Below, in pieces: positions 1-9,041 of a DNA stretch of 64,000 bases. This DNA comes from an uncultured Paraglaciecola sp. GTDB taxonomy: Bacteria > Pseudomonadota > Gammaproteobacteria > Enterobacterales > Alteromonadaceae. The notes beneath the pieces were generated by a model. It was not told the DNA's origin, ran no database searches, and saw nothing but the letters and a program-made list of their open reading frames with translations. The position numbers and the translations under genes were made by a program. Numbering within the stretch: position 1 is the stretch's first letter; every line of letters begins with the position of its first letter. The stretch lies in NCBI GenBank assembly GCA_947498355.1, contig CANMKA010000015.1:29843-93842 (forward strand). Reading direction: 5' to 3'.

Positions 1-1
1 C

Positions 2-433
2 GTAGTTCAACATTCCATTCTGCCGACCTTGTCAATTGCCGTTGTGACTACCACTTTAATTATTAGGATCACACGTCGTTCAGTAATAGAAACCTTAGAT
101 ACAGAATTTGTTCAAGCAGCCTACGCCAGAGGCTTATCAACCTATCAAGTATTGGTTCGTCATGGGATCCGAAATGCATTAATCCCAATTTTTCCACTCC
201 TCGCCATGCAATTTACGACTCTGTTAACCAATGCCATGATTGTTGAGACTATATTTTCATGGCCGGGCTTAGGCAACTGGTTAATTCAAGCAATTTATCA
301 TCAAGATTATCCAGCCATTCGCGCCGGTATGTTAACCGTATCTGCATTGGTGGTAGTATTTACTATGTCTATAGAGTTGACTATTCGGCTTATGGATCCG
401 AGAAGAAGAAGGGTGAGACGTGGCACAATTTAA
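2..433 (+). CDS. sapB: SapB-type peptide/polyamine ABC transporter permease (3' part)
   Basis: Inner-membrane permease subunit of a Sap-type ABC transporter, cut by the left edge of the window, so only about the last 143 codons are present. The reading frame is open from base 2. The segment DTEFVQAAYARGLSTYQVLV with the following GIRNALIP is the cytoplasmic EAA loop that contacts the ATPase; it is followed by hydrophobic segments and a basic C-terminus (RRRRVRRG). The end overlaps the start of sapC by 14 bases, which shows a tight operon. In E. coli the SapBCDF proteins have been linked to resistance to antimicrobial peptides and to putrescine export; which substrate applies here cannot be told. 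Assignment to SapB rather than DppB/OppB rests mainly on the clearly Sap-like neighbours. Confidence 0.88.
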   Translation, partial: VVQHSILPTLSIAVVTTTLIIRITRRSVIETLDTEFVQAAYARGLSTYQVLVRHGIRNALIPIFPLLAMQFTTLLTNAMIVETIFSWPGLGNWLIQAIYHQDYPAIRAGMLTVSALVVVFTMSIELTIRLMDPRRRRVRRGTI

Positions 434-1316
434 TTTATATCAAGAGGAGTATCATCCGTCTCCATGGCAATATACTTGGATTGCATTTAAAGAGAACCAC
501 ATTGCAGTAGTTGGGCTATTTTGTTTGTTGTTTTTTGTATTTATCACGCTATTTAGTCCAATAATCGCGCCTTTCGACCCCACCTACCAAACCACAGGCG
601 ATTTACTTATTCCCCCTGCTTGGTTTGACAACGGTGGTATTAGTCACCTTTTAGGCACAGATGCTTTAGGGCGAGACATGTTGTCTCGTGTTTTATATGG
701 TTGTCGTATGACCTTCGGTATTAGTGTGTTACTCGTATTGCTCACTATGTTGATAGGTGTTGGTATCGGGGCCGTTGCGGGTATGAGTAAAGGTTTTAGA
801 TCTAGCTTTGTTAACCACACCCTAGATTCGATAAAAGCCATCCCGACTCTACTCATCGCTATTATCATAGTGGCAATCTTGGGCACAGGACTCGTCAACA
901 GTATGTGGGCAATTATGCTGGCCTTGATCCCTCAGTTTGTGCATCAAACCCGCGAGTTTATTAGCAACGAAATGCAAAAAGAATATGTCATGGCGTCCAA
1001 GTTAGATGGAGCCTCTAATATTCAACTATTCTTTCGCACTATATTACCCAATATGGGAGAAGTATTAGTGGTGCAATGTACCCTTGCCTTATCAATTTCA
1101 GTACTAGACATAAGTGCTCTAGGCTTTTTGAATTTGGGGGCACAAGGCTCCCTGCCAGAATTGGGGCATATGTTGTCTGAAGGCATTGAGGTTGCCTATC
1201 TTGCACCTTGGACCATAGCAATCCCAGGCGGTGCAATTTTTTTAATGATGATATCCATTAATTTAGTGGGCGATGGTTTGCGCTCCGCCTTACGTAACAG
1301 GTTACTTCATTCATGA
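420..1316 (+). CDS. sapC: SapC-type ABC transporter permease
   Basis: Second membrane permease of the Sap transporter, 298 residues, the usual size. It starts with GTG inside the last codons of sapB; no better start exists before the first hydrophobic stretch. About six membrane segments are visible, beginning near residue 28 (AVVGLFCLLFFVFITLF). The loop around residues 60-85 carries LLGTDALGRDMLSRVLYG, typical of DppC/SapC permeases. The EAA loop is near residues 185-205 (EYVMASKLDGAS) and the C-terminal part (LDISALGFLNLGAQ, LAPWTIAIPGGA, NLVGDGLR) matches SapC very well. The stop overlaps the sapD start as ATGA. It should pair with SapB in the membrane and bind SapD and SapF. Confidence 0.93.
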   Translation: MAQFNLYQEEYHPSPWQYTWIAFKENHIAVVGLFCLLFFVFITLFSPIIAPFDPTYQTTGDLLIPPAWFDNGGISHLLGTDALGRDMLSRVLYGCRMTFGISVLLVLLTMLIGVGIGAVAGMSKGFRSSFVNHTLDSIKAIPTLLIAIIIVAILGTGLVNSMWAIMLALIPQFVHQTREFISNEMQKEYVMASKLDGASNIQLFFRTILPNMGEVLVVQCTLALSISVLDISALGFLNLGAQGSLPELGHMLSEGIEVAYLAPWTIAIPGGAIFLMMISINLVGDGLRSALRNRLLHS

Positions 1317-2311
1317 TTTTGCTCGATGTGAAAAACCTGACCCTAGAACTTGAGTTAGCTGGAGAGTGGGTAAAAGCCTTAGACAAAATTAACTTAGTGA
1401 TTAATCAGGGCCAAATTCATGCATTGGTAGGAGAATCAGGCTCGGGGAAAAGTCTGATCGTCAAAGCGATTGTCGGGGCATTACCCAATAAACGCTGGAA
1501 GATCACAGCAGATCGAATGAATTGGCGCGGCCAAGATTTACTTAGCATGTCAGTCCAAAAACGCAGAGAAATAGTTAAGTCTGATATATCTGTTATTTTT
1601 CAAAACCCCATCAACTCACTCGATCCATTGCTAAACTTAGGCGACCAGCTAAAACAATCAATAAACATAGCCGCGTTACCCAAACACCTGTTTTGGCAGC
1701 GTAATCAATATAAAAATAGACGAGTTGAAGAGCTACTACATAGAGTGGGTATAAAAAATCACGAACGCTTTTTAAAAACCTACCCTCATCAAATTCCGAG
1801 TAATTTATTGCAAAAGTTTATGGTGGCCATGGCCTTAGCTTCGGATCCCAAACTAATTATTGCTGACGACCCGACTCGAGGCATGGAAGTCACGTCTAAA
1901 GCCCAAATTTTGAGATTATTAAGCCGAGTTAATCAAGTCAAAGACACTAGTATTTTATTTGTAAGCCACGACCTGCTGGCGATTTCGAGTATGAGTCACT
2001 GTATGACTGTACTCTATTCCGGTCAAACCGTTGAAACAGGTGAACTACAGCAACTTAGGAAGCGGGCATATCACCCTTACACTCAAGCTTTGTTAGATAG
2101 TGCTCCAAGCTTTCGAAAAGACTTACCCCCAAAATCACCTTTAACCACTTTGGCAGGCACTATTCCAACATTACATCACTTGCCCATTGGCTGCCGTCTG
2201 GGTCCTCGTTGCCCAAGAGCTAGAAAAGAATGTGTTGTTACCCCCTCCCCTCGTAAAATTCACGGCCACTATTACAGCTGCCATTATCCCTTGCACTGGG
2301 CGGGTCGCTAA
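1313..2311 (+). CDS. sapD: SapD-type ABC transporter ATP-binding protein
   Basis: Cytoplasmic ATPase subunit of the Sap transporter, 332 residues (E. coli SapD is close to this length). Walker A is GESGSGKS at residues 40-47, the Q-loop is IFQNP, and the H-loop is FVSHD. The C-terminal oligopeptide-transporter extension is complete (LPIGCRLGPRCP, then further cysteines) and could bind a metal cluster as in other Opp/Dpp ATPases. Two oddities: the signature motif reads IPSNLLQ instead of LSGGQ, and Walker B ends LIIADDP, with aspartate where the catalytic glutamate normally stands. The start overlaps sapC (ATGA) and the stop overlaps sapF by one base. The partner SapF has normal motifs, so one of the two ATP sites may be weak. 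Confidence 0.93.
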   Translation: MILLDVKNLTLELELAGEWVKALDKINLVINQGQIHALVGESGSGKSLIVKAIVGALPNKRWKITADRMNWRGQDLLSMSVQKRREIVKSDISVIFQNPINSLDPLLNLGDQLKQSINIAALPKHLFWQRNQYKNRRVEELLHRVGIKNHERFLKTYPHQIPSNLLQKFMVAMALASDPKLIIADDPTRGMEVTSKAQILRLLSRVNQVKDTSILFVSHDLLAISSMSHCMTVLYSGQTVETGELQQLRKRAYHPYTQALLDSAPSFRKDLPPKSPLTTLAGTIPTLHHLPIGCRLGPRCPRARKECVVTPSPRKIHGHYYSCHYPLHWAGR

Positions 2312-3096
2312 TGGATCTGATCAATGTTGAAAACATTCGGTTTGAAGATAAAATCAGCCGACTTTTTACACCAGCACGCACGGTATTTAGCTTGGGGCCA
2401 GTTAACTTTGATCTACAAGCAGGTGAGACCTTAGCCATAATTGGCGACAATGGCTCTGGTAAATCATTATTAGCTAAGTTATTAGTCGGTTTAGAAACCC
2501 CCTCTTCGGGTAAAATACTCTTAAACGGACTGGCCCTTTCTACCGCCCACCATAAACAAAAGTGTCATGACATTCGCATGATCTTTCAAAACAGCACTGG
2601 CTCCCTAAACCCAGGGATCACTGTAGGCGCAATGTTAGAAGAGCCGCTCATACTGAATACAGAATTGAACGTCCAAGAACGCTTATCAAAAATCGATAAT
2701 ACCTTACGCTTGGTGGGCCTATTAGACGACCATAAGTTCTTCTATCGCCATATGTTATCCGATGGTCAGAAGCAACGTGTAGCCTTAGCTAAAGCACTCA
2801 TCTTAGATCCTAAGGTAATTGTAGCCGATGAGCCATTTGCAGCCTTAGATCCCTCTGTACGCTCACAAACCGTAAACCTACTTATGGGTTTGCAGCGAGA
2901 CTTAGGATTGGGCTTCATTTTCATTTCTCATAACTTGGGAATAGTTCGCCACGTTGCAGATAAAATTTTGGTGATGGAAAACGGTGCGGTAATCGAATCA
3001 GGAAAAACTGACGTGATATTTAACTGGCCAAAAGAAGACTACACTAAACGCCTGATCGAGACTCACCAACAATTGGTAAATAGCCAATACAATTAA
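2311..3096 (+). CDS. sapF: SapF-type ABC transporter ATP-binding protein
   Basis: Second ATPase of the Sap transporter, 261 residues, the last gene of the operon. Its ATG shares one base with the TAA stop of sapD (TAATG), pointing to coupled translation. Walker A is GDNGSGKS near residues 48-55, the Q-loop is IFQNS, the signature is MLSDGQKQR, Walker B is VIVADEP with the catalytic glutamate, and the H-loop is FISHN. It is thus a complete ATPase and most likely forms a heterodimer with SapD. It is shorter at the C-terminus than SapD and lacks the cysteine-rich extension, as usual for SapF. About 160 bases separate it from the convergent rplS gene. Confidence 0.93.
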   Translation: MDLINVENIRFEDKISRLFTPARTVFSLGPVNFDLQAGETLAIIGDNGSGKSLLAKLLVGLETPSSGKILLNGLALSTAHHKQKCHDIRMIFQNSTGSLNPGITVGAMLEEPLILNTELNVQERLSKIDNTLRLVGLLDDHKFFYRHMLSDGQKQRVALAKALILDPKVIVADEPFAALDPSVRSQTVNLLMGLQRDLGLGFIFISHNLGIVRHVADKILVMENGAVIESGKTDVIFNWPKEDYTKRLIETHQQLVNSQYN

Positions 3097-3202
3097 GCGT
3101 AAACTCGTTAATTAAATACTGTGTCCTTAACAGCCAATAGATATAGGGAGTAGCTATAAACAGTCCCATCTAGAGCGTCTAACTATAATGCTTAAAATAG
3201 CA

Positions 3203-3226
3203 AAAACCCGCCAGATGGCGGGTTTT
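3203..3226. terminator. Bidirectional terminator between sapF and rplS
   Basis: A 10-bp perfect stem (AAAACCCGCC / GGCGGGTTTT) with loop AGAT. Both flanks give T-rich tails, so it can end the sapBCDF transcript on the plus strand and the rpsP-rimM-trmD-rplS transcript on the minus strand. Confidence 0.85.
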
Positions 3227-3257
3227 CTTATAAGTTAACGGTAACGCAAAAATTAAA

Positions 3258-3617
3258 TTAATTAAGCTTTTCTTTAATACGTGCAGAACGACCAGAGCGC
3301 TCACGCAAGTAGTAAAGTTTAGCACGACGAACATCACCACGACGTTTCACTTCGATAGAACTGATTGCCGGGCTGTGTGTTTGGAATATACGCTCAACAC
3401 CTTCGCCGTTAGAAATCTTACGAACTGTAAAAGCAGAGTGTAGGCCACGGTTACGTTTAGCGATAACTACGCCTTCGTATGCCTGAAGACGCTCTTTTTC
3501 GCCTTCTTTAACGCGTACTTGCACAACTACTGTGTCACCAGCACCGAATGCTGGAACGTCAGTTTTTAGCTGCGCTTCTTCAATTTTCTTGATGATATCT
3601 TGATTAACTTTACTCAT
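3258..3617 (-). CDS. rplS: 50S ribosomal protein L19
   Basis: Ribosomal protein L19, placed at the 30S-50S interface of the ribosome. The 119-residue product has the nearly invariant central part [20 protein letters not shown] and the C-terminal [20 protein letters not shown]. Two ATG codons stand side by side; the second (base 3617) is chosen because GAGAGGA lies at a better distance from it than from the first, giving the N-terminus [11 protein letters not shown]. It is the last gene of rpsP-rimM-trmD-rplS, 19 bases after trmD, and ends before a strong bidirectional terminator. Using the first ATG would only add one methionine. Confidence 0.97.
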   Translation of the reverse strand: MSKVNQDIIKKIEEAQLKTDVPAFGAGDTVVVQVRVKEGEKERLQAYEGVVIAKRNRGLHSAFTVRKISNGEGVERIFQTHSPAISSIEVKRRGDVRRAKLYYLRERSGRSARIKEKLN

Positions 3618-3636
3618 CATATCCTCTCATCCCAGA

Positions 3637-4413
3637 TTAACTGTCATCATGCTGCAATAAACTTTGCTTAAATGCTTTTAACAAAGCTTGTTGCTCCTCA
3701 GTCAGAGCTAGGTCGTTTAATAATTCAGGGCGTCGTTGCCAGGTTCTCCCTAGCGACTGTTGTAAACGCCACTGCCTGATTTTTTCGTGATCACCACTTA
3801 ACAACACACTCGGTACGTTACGCCCATTCAAGGTTTCTGGACGAGTAAAGTGTGGACAATCAAGTAAGCCTTGACTAAATGAGTCTTGCTCGGCTGATTG
3901 TTCATGCCCTAATACGCCAGGTATAAACCTCGAAACTGCATCCATTAAGATCATTGCAGGTAATTCACCGCCACTTAACACGTAATCGCCAACCGACCAT
4001 TCCTCGTCGACCAGTGAATCAATTACCCGCTCGTCGATACCTTCGTATCGACCGGCAATTAGAACCAAACTCTCATTTTCTGAGAGCTGCTTCACGCCTG
4101 CTTGATCTAGCTTTTTCCCTTGTGGAGAAAGGTAAATCACTTTTGTGTTTCTTCCCGCGGCCAACTTGGCAGCGTGAATAGCGTCGGTTAATGGCTGAAC
4201 CATCATCAGCATACCTGGCCCACCACCATATGGCCGGTCATCAACGGTTCTGTGTTTATCGTGAGTAAAATCTCTAGGATTAAAACACTCAACACTTAGC
4301 GTACCGCGTTTTACCGCGCGCCCCGTTACACCTTGTTGGGTGAAGGTCTGAAACATTTCTGGAAACAGACTTACCACACCAAACCACAAGTGACAGCCAC
4401 TAGGTTCTTGCAT
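3637..4413 (-). CDS. trmD: tRNA (guanine-N1)-methyltransferase TrmD
   Basis: Methylates G37 next to the anticodon of tRNAs that read CNN codons, using S-adenosylmethionine; it prevents +1 frameshifting. The SPOUT-type knotted fold is recognised from [41 protein letters not shown] and [15 protein letters not shown], in that order. The C-terminal helical domain includes [15 protein letters not shown]. The chosen ATG (4413) overlaps the TAA stop of rimM as TAATG and gives 258 residues; the open frame continues six codons further upstream into rimM, and a TTG eight codons downstream ([12 protein letters not shown]) is closest to the E. coli start. The coupling with rimM decides for the ATG, with moderate certainty. 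Confidence 0.96.
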   Translation of the reverse strand: MQEPSGCHLWFGVVSLFPEMFQTFTQQGVTGRAVKRGTLSVECFNPRDFTHDKHRTVDDRPYGGGPGMLMMVQPLTDAIHAAKLAAGRNTKVIYLSPQGKKLDQAGVKQLSENESLVLIAGRYEGIDERVIDSLVDEEWSVGDYVLSGGELPAMILMDAVSRFIPGVLGHEQSAEQDSFSQGLLDCPHFTRPETLNGRNVPSVLLSGDHEKIRQWRLQQSLGRTWQRRPELLNDLALTEEQQALLKAFKQSLLQHDDS

Positions 4414-4943
4414 TAAAAAGCAGGATCCCATTCAACTGTGACAATCTTCGCCTCACGGTCCACTTGCTTGACTACCTGTTCGGGTAAGTAAGGAACCATG
4501 CGTTCTTTTTGACCAAAAGCATCATTCAAGTTGGCTTTAACTAACATAACGTCGTTAGCACCAGTCTCAAATAATTCGCTGATAACACCCAAGTTGTAAC
4601 CTTTATCAGTTACCACTTGCATACCAACCAGTTCACGCCAATAAAAATCGTTACTTCCTAGCTGAGGTAGCTGTTGAGCTTTAATAGAAACTTCTAGATT
4701 TTTGATACTTTCAGCATCGTCTCGGGTTTCTACCCCAACCAACTTAGCAACTAATCCTTTATTGTGGACTCGCCATTGGTCAACAGTGTACTGCTTGCCT
4801 TCTTGCACTTGACCCAATAGCCAAGGAGTGTAGGCAAATACACCATCTAAATCATGGGTATAAGAAGTGATTTTGACCCAACCTTTAACGCCATAAGGCG
4901 CTCCAATTTTGCCAATCACCAATGTGTCAGACGCACGACTCAT
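4413..4943 (-). CDS. rimM: Ribosome maturation factor RimM
   Basis: Assembly factor for the 30S head; binds ribosomal protein S19 and helps fold the 3' domain of 16S rRNA. The 176-residue protein has the N-terminal barrel with [21 protein letters not shown] at residues 9-29 (a stretch typical of RimM) and a C-terminal PRC-barrel starting near residue 100 ([20 protein letters not shown]) with the motif [10 protein letters not shown]. It lies between rpsP and trmD, with a 33-base gap to rpsP and a one-base overlap (TAATG) with trmD. The operon links RimM supply to ribosomal protein synthesis. Confidence 0.97.
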   Translation of the reverse strand: MSRASDTLVIGKIGAPYGVKGWVKITSYTHDLDGVFAYTPWLLGQVQEGKQYTVDQWRVHNKGLVAKLVGVETRDDAESIKNLEVSIKAQQLPQLGSNDFYWRELVGMQVVTDKGYNLGVISELFETGANDVMLVKANLNDAFGQKERMVPYLPEQVVKQVDREAKIVTVEWDPAF

Positions 4944-4976
4944 TAAACTTTACCCTTTAAATTTTCACATCTGCAA

Positions 4977-5225
4977 TTAAGCAGCTGCTTTTGCATCTTT
5001 TACCAAGCTTTCAACACGGTCAGATAAGCTTGCGCCTACACCAACCCAATGCTCAACACGGTCTAGATCTAAGCGTAAACGCTCTTCTTGACCTTTTGCA
5101 GTTGGGTTGAAAAAACCAATGTTCTCAATAAAACGACCATCGCGTGAACGACGGCTGTCTGCAACTACCACTTGATAAAATGGACGCTTTTTAGCGCCAC
5201 CACGCTGTAAACGAATAGTAACCAT
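4977..5225 (-). CDS. rpsP: 30S ribosomal protein S16
   Basis: Ribosomal protein S16, 82 residues, the standard size, needed for 30S assembly. The N-terminus [20 protein letters not shown] and the following [20 protein letters not shown] are diagnostic. It is the first gene of the rpsP-rimM-trmD-rplS operon. A promoter with good -35/-10 boxes is seen about 80 bases upstream, and the leader contains the 12-base palindrome GTTAACGTTAAC at 5249-5260, whose role is unknown. Confidence 0.98.
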   Translation of the reverse strand: MVTIRLQRGGAKKRPFYQVVVADSRRSRDGRFIENIGFFNPTAKGQEERLRLDLDRVEHWVGVGASLSDRVESLVKDAKAAA

Positions 5226-5303
5226 AAATGCCTCAAACTCGTTGTAGCGTTAACGTTAACTTAATTACCTTTTTCGCTTTATTTAGCAGAAAAAGGCTGG
5301 CGT

Positions 5304-5331
5304 ATTCTACGCATACCAGAACTAAATGCAA
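5304..5331 (-). promoter_or_regulatory. Predicted sigma-70 promoter of the rpsP operon
   Basis: On the minus strand, TTGCAT (5331-5326) and TAGAAT (5309-5304) are separated by 16 bases, followed by a GC-rich discriminator (ACGCC) typical of growth-rate-controlled ribosomal promoters. It lies about 80 bases before the rpsP start. Confidence 0.55.
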
Positions 5332-5452
5332 GCCTTTATCATAAGAGAGGTGAAATATTACATGTTCATATTAGGGATACAGATTGGTATAAGAATCAAA
5401 AGCAGGAGGCTAATGAGAGTAAACAACAAAATATAAGATTAGCTTATCAACA

Positions 5453-5484
5453 AAAAAGGCTTTGGTAATAACCAAAGCCTTTTT
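5453..5484 (-). terminator. Terminator after tRNA-Leu
   Basis: A 14-bp perfect stem (AAAAAGGCTTTGGT and its complement) with a 4-base loop and a T-rich tail on the minus strand. It begins five bases beyond the 3' CCA of the tRNA and should end the secG-tRNA-Leu transcript. Confidence 0.88.
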
Positions 5485-5488
5485 AAAA

Positions 5489-5573
5489 TGGTGCGGATGG
5501 AGAGACTCGAACTCTCACGGCCGAAGCCACAGCCCCCTCAAGGCTGCGTGTCTACCAATTCCACCACATCCGC
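5489..5573 (-). tRNA. leuU: tRNA-Leu (anticodon GAG)
   Basis: An 85-base class II tRNA on the minus strand. The acceptor stem GCGGATG pairs perfectly with CATCCGC, followed by A73 and an encoded CCA (5491-5489). The anticodon stem is CAGCC/GGCTG with loop TTGAGGG, anticodon GAG, which reads CUU/CUC. A long variable arm and the T-loop GTTCGAGTC are present. The 5' end lies only seven bases after the secG stop codon, so the tRNA must be cut out of the secG messenger; the link of secG with leuU is also seen in E. coli. Confidence 0.96.
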
Positions 5574-5580
5574 GAAAACA

Positions 5581-5928
5581 TTAATTAGGTACGTCTGAGC
5601 TGTCAGTCGTATCGTCTGATACCGGCACATCAGTTTCGATGCTTTGCTGAGTGACTGGTACTTCGAGGTTTTGCCATTCATCACCATCTTTTTCTTTATC
5701 GGCAGTTTGGTTACCCAAAATCAAGCTAATAACAAAAAATAAGGTTGCCAAAATAGCGGTTGTGCGTGTTAAGAAGTTACCAGAACCACCAGAACCAAAT
5801 ACGGTATTAGAGCCACCGCTACCAAATGACGCGCCCATATCGGCGCCTTTACCTTGTTGAATCAATACAAAGCCAATCAACATTATGGCTACGATTAGAT
5901 ATACAACAATTAATACTTCGTAAAACAT
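5581..5928 (-). CDS. secG: Preprotein translocase subunit SecG
   Basis: Small membrane subunit of the SecYEG protein-conducting channel. The 115-residue protein has two membrane helices (about residues 3-22 and 53-72) joined by a glycine-rich cytoplasmic loop with IQQGKGADMGASFGSGGSN, the hallmark of SecG. The C-terminal tail is acidic and Thr/Ser-rich. The gene follows tpiA by three bases and is itself followed, seven bases later, by tRNA-Leu, so tpiA, secG and the tRNA are probably one transcript ended by the strong hairpin at 5453-5484. Confidence 0.95.
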   Translation of the reverse strand: MFYEVLIVVYLIVAIMLIGFVLIQQGKGADMGASFGSGGSNTVFGSGGSGNFLTRTTAILATLFFVISLILGNQTADKEKDGDEWQNLEVPVTQQSIETDVPVSDDTTDSSDVPN

Positions 5929-5931
5929 GTT

Positions 5932-6684
5932 TTACCCCAATTTATTTGCTGCTAAGCAAATACTTAAAAAGTCGTCTGGTTTCAAGCTGGCGCCACCAAT
6001 CAAGCCACCATCTACGTCTGGCTGTGAAAATAATTCATCAGCATTACTGCCTTTCACGCTGCCACCATATAAGATAACTTGCTGTTGCGCGATGTTTGCA
6101 TCTTGTTTGGCCAAGTAGTCACGTACAAAAGCATGAACTTCTTGGGCTTGCTCTGGACTCGCAGTTTTACCTGTACCAATAGCCCAAATCGGCTCATAAG
6201 CCATAACCAAATCTGCAAATGCACTAATGCCAATTACTTCGAGCACTGCATCTAACTGTGCAGACAAATACTCGAACAAACTACCATCATCTCGAACAGA
6301 TTCAGGTTCACCGAAACAAAAGATTGGCGTTAAACCCGCATCGAGTGTCTTTTTTACTTTTTCGGCAATTAACTGATCAGACTCATGATTGTCTTGTCTG
6401 CGCTCAGAATGCCCAATAATTACATACTGACATCCCACTTCTTTCAGTAGTGATGTAGACGTTTCACCCGTGTGCGCGCCACTATCGAATTGGCTTACAT
6501 TTTGCGAACCAAGTTTAGTGCTCTTGTCGAACAAACCAAGCAACGGCATAGGAGGGCAAATAACCCAGTCCATGTTACTTAGGTCTGCCTGTGCAAGTGT
6601 CGATTGCATGGTTTTTATCAGTGACGTATCACCGTTCATTTTCCAGTTTCCTGCTACCATAGGGCGGCGAGTTGTTACTTGCAC
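5932..6684 (-). CDS. tpiA: Triosephosphate isomerase
   Basis: Interconverts dihydroxyacetone phosphate and glyceraldehyde 3-phosphate in glycolysis and gluconeogenesis. The 250-residue protein has all catalytic residues: Lys15 in GNWKMN, His92 in IIGHSERR and Glu164 in AYEPIWAIGTGK, followed by loop 6 and the phosphate-binding GGSVKGSNA and GLIGGASL. The start ATG is preceded by AGGAG at a good distance. It lies between glmM (about 100 bases) and secG (three bases). The placement between glmM and secG differs from E. coli, where tpiA stands elsewhere. Confidence 0.97.
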   Translation of the reverse strand: MQVTTRRPMVAGNWKMNGDTSLIKTMQSTLAQADLSNMDWVICPPMPLLGLFDKSTKLGSQNVSQFDSGAHTGETSTSLLKEVGCQYVIIGHSERRQDNHESDQLIAEKVKKTLDAGLTPIFCFGEPESVRDDGSLFEYLSAQLDAVLEVIGISAFADLVMAYEPIWAIGTGKTASPEQAQEVHAFVRDYLAKQDANIAQQQVILYGGSVKGSNADELFSQPDVDGGLIGGASLKPDDFLSICLAANKLG

Positions 6685-6786
6685 AGTAGGCTCCTTGTTA
6701 ACGCAATAAAAAAGCGCGCGAGATATTAACCAACCCTTTAAAATTATACAAGAGGATCAGTCAATTAATCACGCCTAGATGGATCG

Positions 6787-8124
6787 TTAGCTCACTTTAC
6801 GAACAGCGTCAGCAATATGTTCTGCCCATTTAGCCGAATCTTGAGCATCGTTCGCCTCAACCATGACTCTAACCAGAGGCTCAGTACCGCTCTTGCGCAA
6901 CAAAACTCGGCCTTTCGACTCAAGAGCCTTTTCTGCTTCGAGTACAGCTTGTTGCACAGCCTTATCTTTAAGAGGAGTAGTTCCCTCAGTAAACCTTACA
7001 TTAATCAATGTTTGAGGATATTTAACCATACCTTGACTCAATTCATGTAAGGTCATTTCAGCATGCAGCATGGCGGCCAGTACCTGAAGACCTGCCACGA
7101 TACCATCGCCTGTAGAAGCAGCAGCTAAGTTTAAAACATGACCCGAGCCTTCTCCGCCAATAGACCAACTTTTCTGCTTAAGTAACTCCATTACGTAACG
7201 ATCACCCACCTTACTTCGAGCAAAAGGTACACCAAGGGTTGCAAGAGCTACTTCAAGGCCTAGATTGCTCATGACCGTTCCTACCACGCCACCTTTTAGG
7301 TTGCCTGACTTCAGTACGTCTCTTGCAATTATGTATACAATTTGGTCACCGTCAATGACGTTGCCTTTGTGGTCAACTAGCATGATGCGGTCACCGTCTC
7401 CGTCGAGGGCAAAGCCCAGATCTGCGCCGTTTTCTAGGACACTATCGCTGACGGCCTTCATTGAGGTTGCCCCAACCTTTCGGTTAATATTCAACCCATC
7501 TGGTTTGGTCCCTATTTCAATGACTTCAGCTCCCAGTTCACTTAGTACATTAGGCGCAATGTGGTAGGTTGCACCATGAGCACAATCAACAACGATTTTT
7601 AACCCCCTCAGTGATAAGTCTGATGGAAAATTCGCTTTACAAAATTCTATATAGCGACCAGCAGCATCATCGATTCGGGTAGCCTTACCCAATTTATCAG
7701 AAGCAACACACTCCATGGGACGATCCATCATTTCTTCAATCGCTATTTCAATGTCGTCATCTAACTTCATACCATCTGCGGAAAAGAACTTAATACCGTT
7801 ATCGTAAAAAGGGTTGTGCGAAGCACTAATAACGATTCCCGCCTCAGAACGAAACGTTTTGGTTAAATAAGCAATCGCTGGGGTTGGCATAGGCCCTAGT
7901 AAACCTATATTGATACCCGCAGCAGACAGCCCTGCTTCTAAGGCTGATTCAAGCATGTAACCAGAAATGCGAGTGTCTTTACCAATTAGCACTTTGTTAG
8001 TACCACTACCTGCAAGGACTTTTCCAGCAGCCCATCCCAACTTCATGACAAATTCAGGATTAATATTGCTTTGACCTACCTTGCCGCGAATACCGTCTGT
8101 ACCAAAATATTTTCTATCGCTCAT
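6787..8124 (-). CDS. glmM: Phosphoglucosamine mutase
   Basis: Converts glucosamine 6-phosphate to glucosamine 1-phosphate, the step before UDP-GlcNAc in peptidoglycan and LPS synthesis. The 445-residue protein starts [14 protein letters not shown] and has the phosphoserine loop ISASHNP with the active Ser102, the metal-binding DGDGDR near residue 240, the sugar loop GGEGSGH and the phosphate loop [12 protein letters not shown] near the end. It overlaps folP by four bases (ATGA), so the two are translated together. It is the glmM-type enzyme rather than a phosphomannomutase; that one lies at 32-33.5 kb. Confidence 0.97.
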   Translation of the reverse strand: MSDRKYFGTDGIRGKVGQSNINPEFVMKLGWAAGKVLAGSGTNKVLIGKDTRISGYMLESALEAGLSAAGINIGLLGPMPTPAIAYLTKTFRSEAGIVISASHNPFYDNGIKFFSADGMKLDDDIEIAIEEMMDRPMECVASDKLGKATRIDDAAGRYIEFCKANFPSDLSLRGLKIVVDCAHGATYHIAPNVLSELGAEVIEIGTKPDGLNINRKVGATSMKAVSDSVLENGADLGFALDGDGDRIMLVDHKGNVIDGDQIVYIIARDVLKSGNLKGGVVGTVMSNLGLEVALATLGVPFARSKVGDRYVMELLKQKSWSIGGEGSGHVLNLAAASTGDGIVAGLQVLAAMLHAEMTLHELSQGMVKYPQTLINVRFTEGTTPLKDKAVQQAVLEAEKALESKGRVLLRKSGTEPLVRVMVEANDAQDSAKWAEHIADAVRKVS

Positions 8125-8954
8125 TTGCTATTCCTATAAGCTGTAACTTTTGTTGTTATTTTTAATGCATCTAACGTTTGTTGCACATCGTGCACTCGAA
8201 AAATCTGGGCTCCACCTTGTAGCGCTAACCCAGCAGTAACAATGCTCCCCGCCATTCTTTGAGCGACGTCTCGATTTAATAGGTTACCTATCATGGACTT
8301 TCGCGACGTCCCAGACAAAATCGGCACATTTAAAGCCTTAAGCTCGTCAAGTCTCGCGAGCAATTCGTAATTGTGCTCTAAAGATTTACCAAAACCGAAC
8401 CCGGGATCTGCAATGATTTGAGTACGAGGTATGCCCGCTGCAACGCATGCATTAATACGCTTTGTCAAAAACTCTATCACATTTAATACGAGATCGTCAT
8501 AACTTGGCGAACGCTGCATGTTATCTGGTTGTCCTTGCATATGCATCAAGCACACAGGTACATCTAAGCTAGCCGCGACAGTTAATGCATCACCCTGTTG
8601 TAATGCTCGAACATCGTTAATTAACCCTGCTCCTGCGCTGACCGCAGTTTTCATCACTTCTGACTTACTGGTATCAACAGACACCACAGTGTCAAATCGC
8701 GAAACTATCCCTTCAATTACGGGAATAACCCGGTCCAGCTCTTGCTGTAATGAAACAGGTTTAGCACCGGGACGTGTCGATTCTCCGCCTACATCTAAAA
8801 AGTCTGCGCCTTGCTCTATCATGCGTTCAGCTTGAACTAAGGCTTTATTTAACTGGGAAAATTGCCCACCATCTGAAAATGAGTCTGGGGTAACATTTAA
8901 AATACCCATCACTCTTGGGCTACGTAAATCAACAAATTTATCTTTGAATTGCAT
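8121..8954 (-). CDS. folP: Dihydropteroate synthase
   Basis: Joins p-aminobenzoate to the pterin pyrophosphate to make dihydropteroate in folate synthesis; the target of sulfonamides. The 277-residue protein has the two family signatures: [14 protein letters not shown] near residues 17-30 and [17 protein letters not shown] near residues 48-64, followed by [26 protein letters not shown] and [15 protein letters not shown], with a C-terminal HDV motif. It overlaps the glmM start as ATGA. A terminator hairpin ends only about 30 bases before its ATG, separating it from ftsH. Confidence 0.97.
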   Translation of the reverse strand: MQFKDKFVDLRSPRVMGILNVTPDSFSDGGQFSQLNKALVQAERMIEQGADFLDVGGESTRPGAKPVSLQQELDRVIPVIEGIVSRFDTVVSVDTSKSEVMKTAVSAGAGLINDVRALQQGDALTVAASLDVPVCLMHMQGQPDNMQRSPSYDDLVLNVIEFLTKRINACVAAGIPRTQIIADPGFGFGKSLEHNYELLARLDELKALNVPILSGTSRKSMIGNLLNRDVAQRMAGSIVTAGLALQGGAQIFRVHDVQQTLDALKITTKVTAYRNSK

Positions 8955-8983
8955 ACTTAATACTTAGCAAAAATTTATCTCAT

Positions 8984-9022
8984 AAAAAAACGCTTTGATG
9001 ACCAAGCAGCAAAGCGTTTTTT
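8984..9022 (-). terminator. Terminator between ftsH and folP
   Basis: On the minus strand an A-rich run leads into CGCTTTG...CAAAGCG (stem 7 bp plus A/T extension, 12-base loop) followed by seven T. It sits 20 bases after the ftsH stop and about 30 bases before the folP start, so folP must rely on read-through or on a promoter hidden here. Confidence 0.75.
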
Positions 9023-9041
9023 ATTAATAGACTATCTCTAA

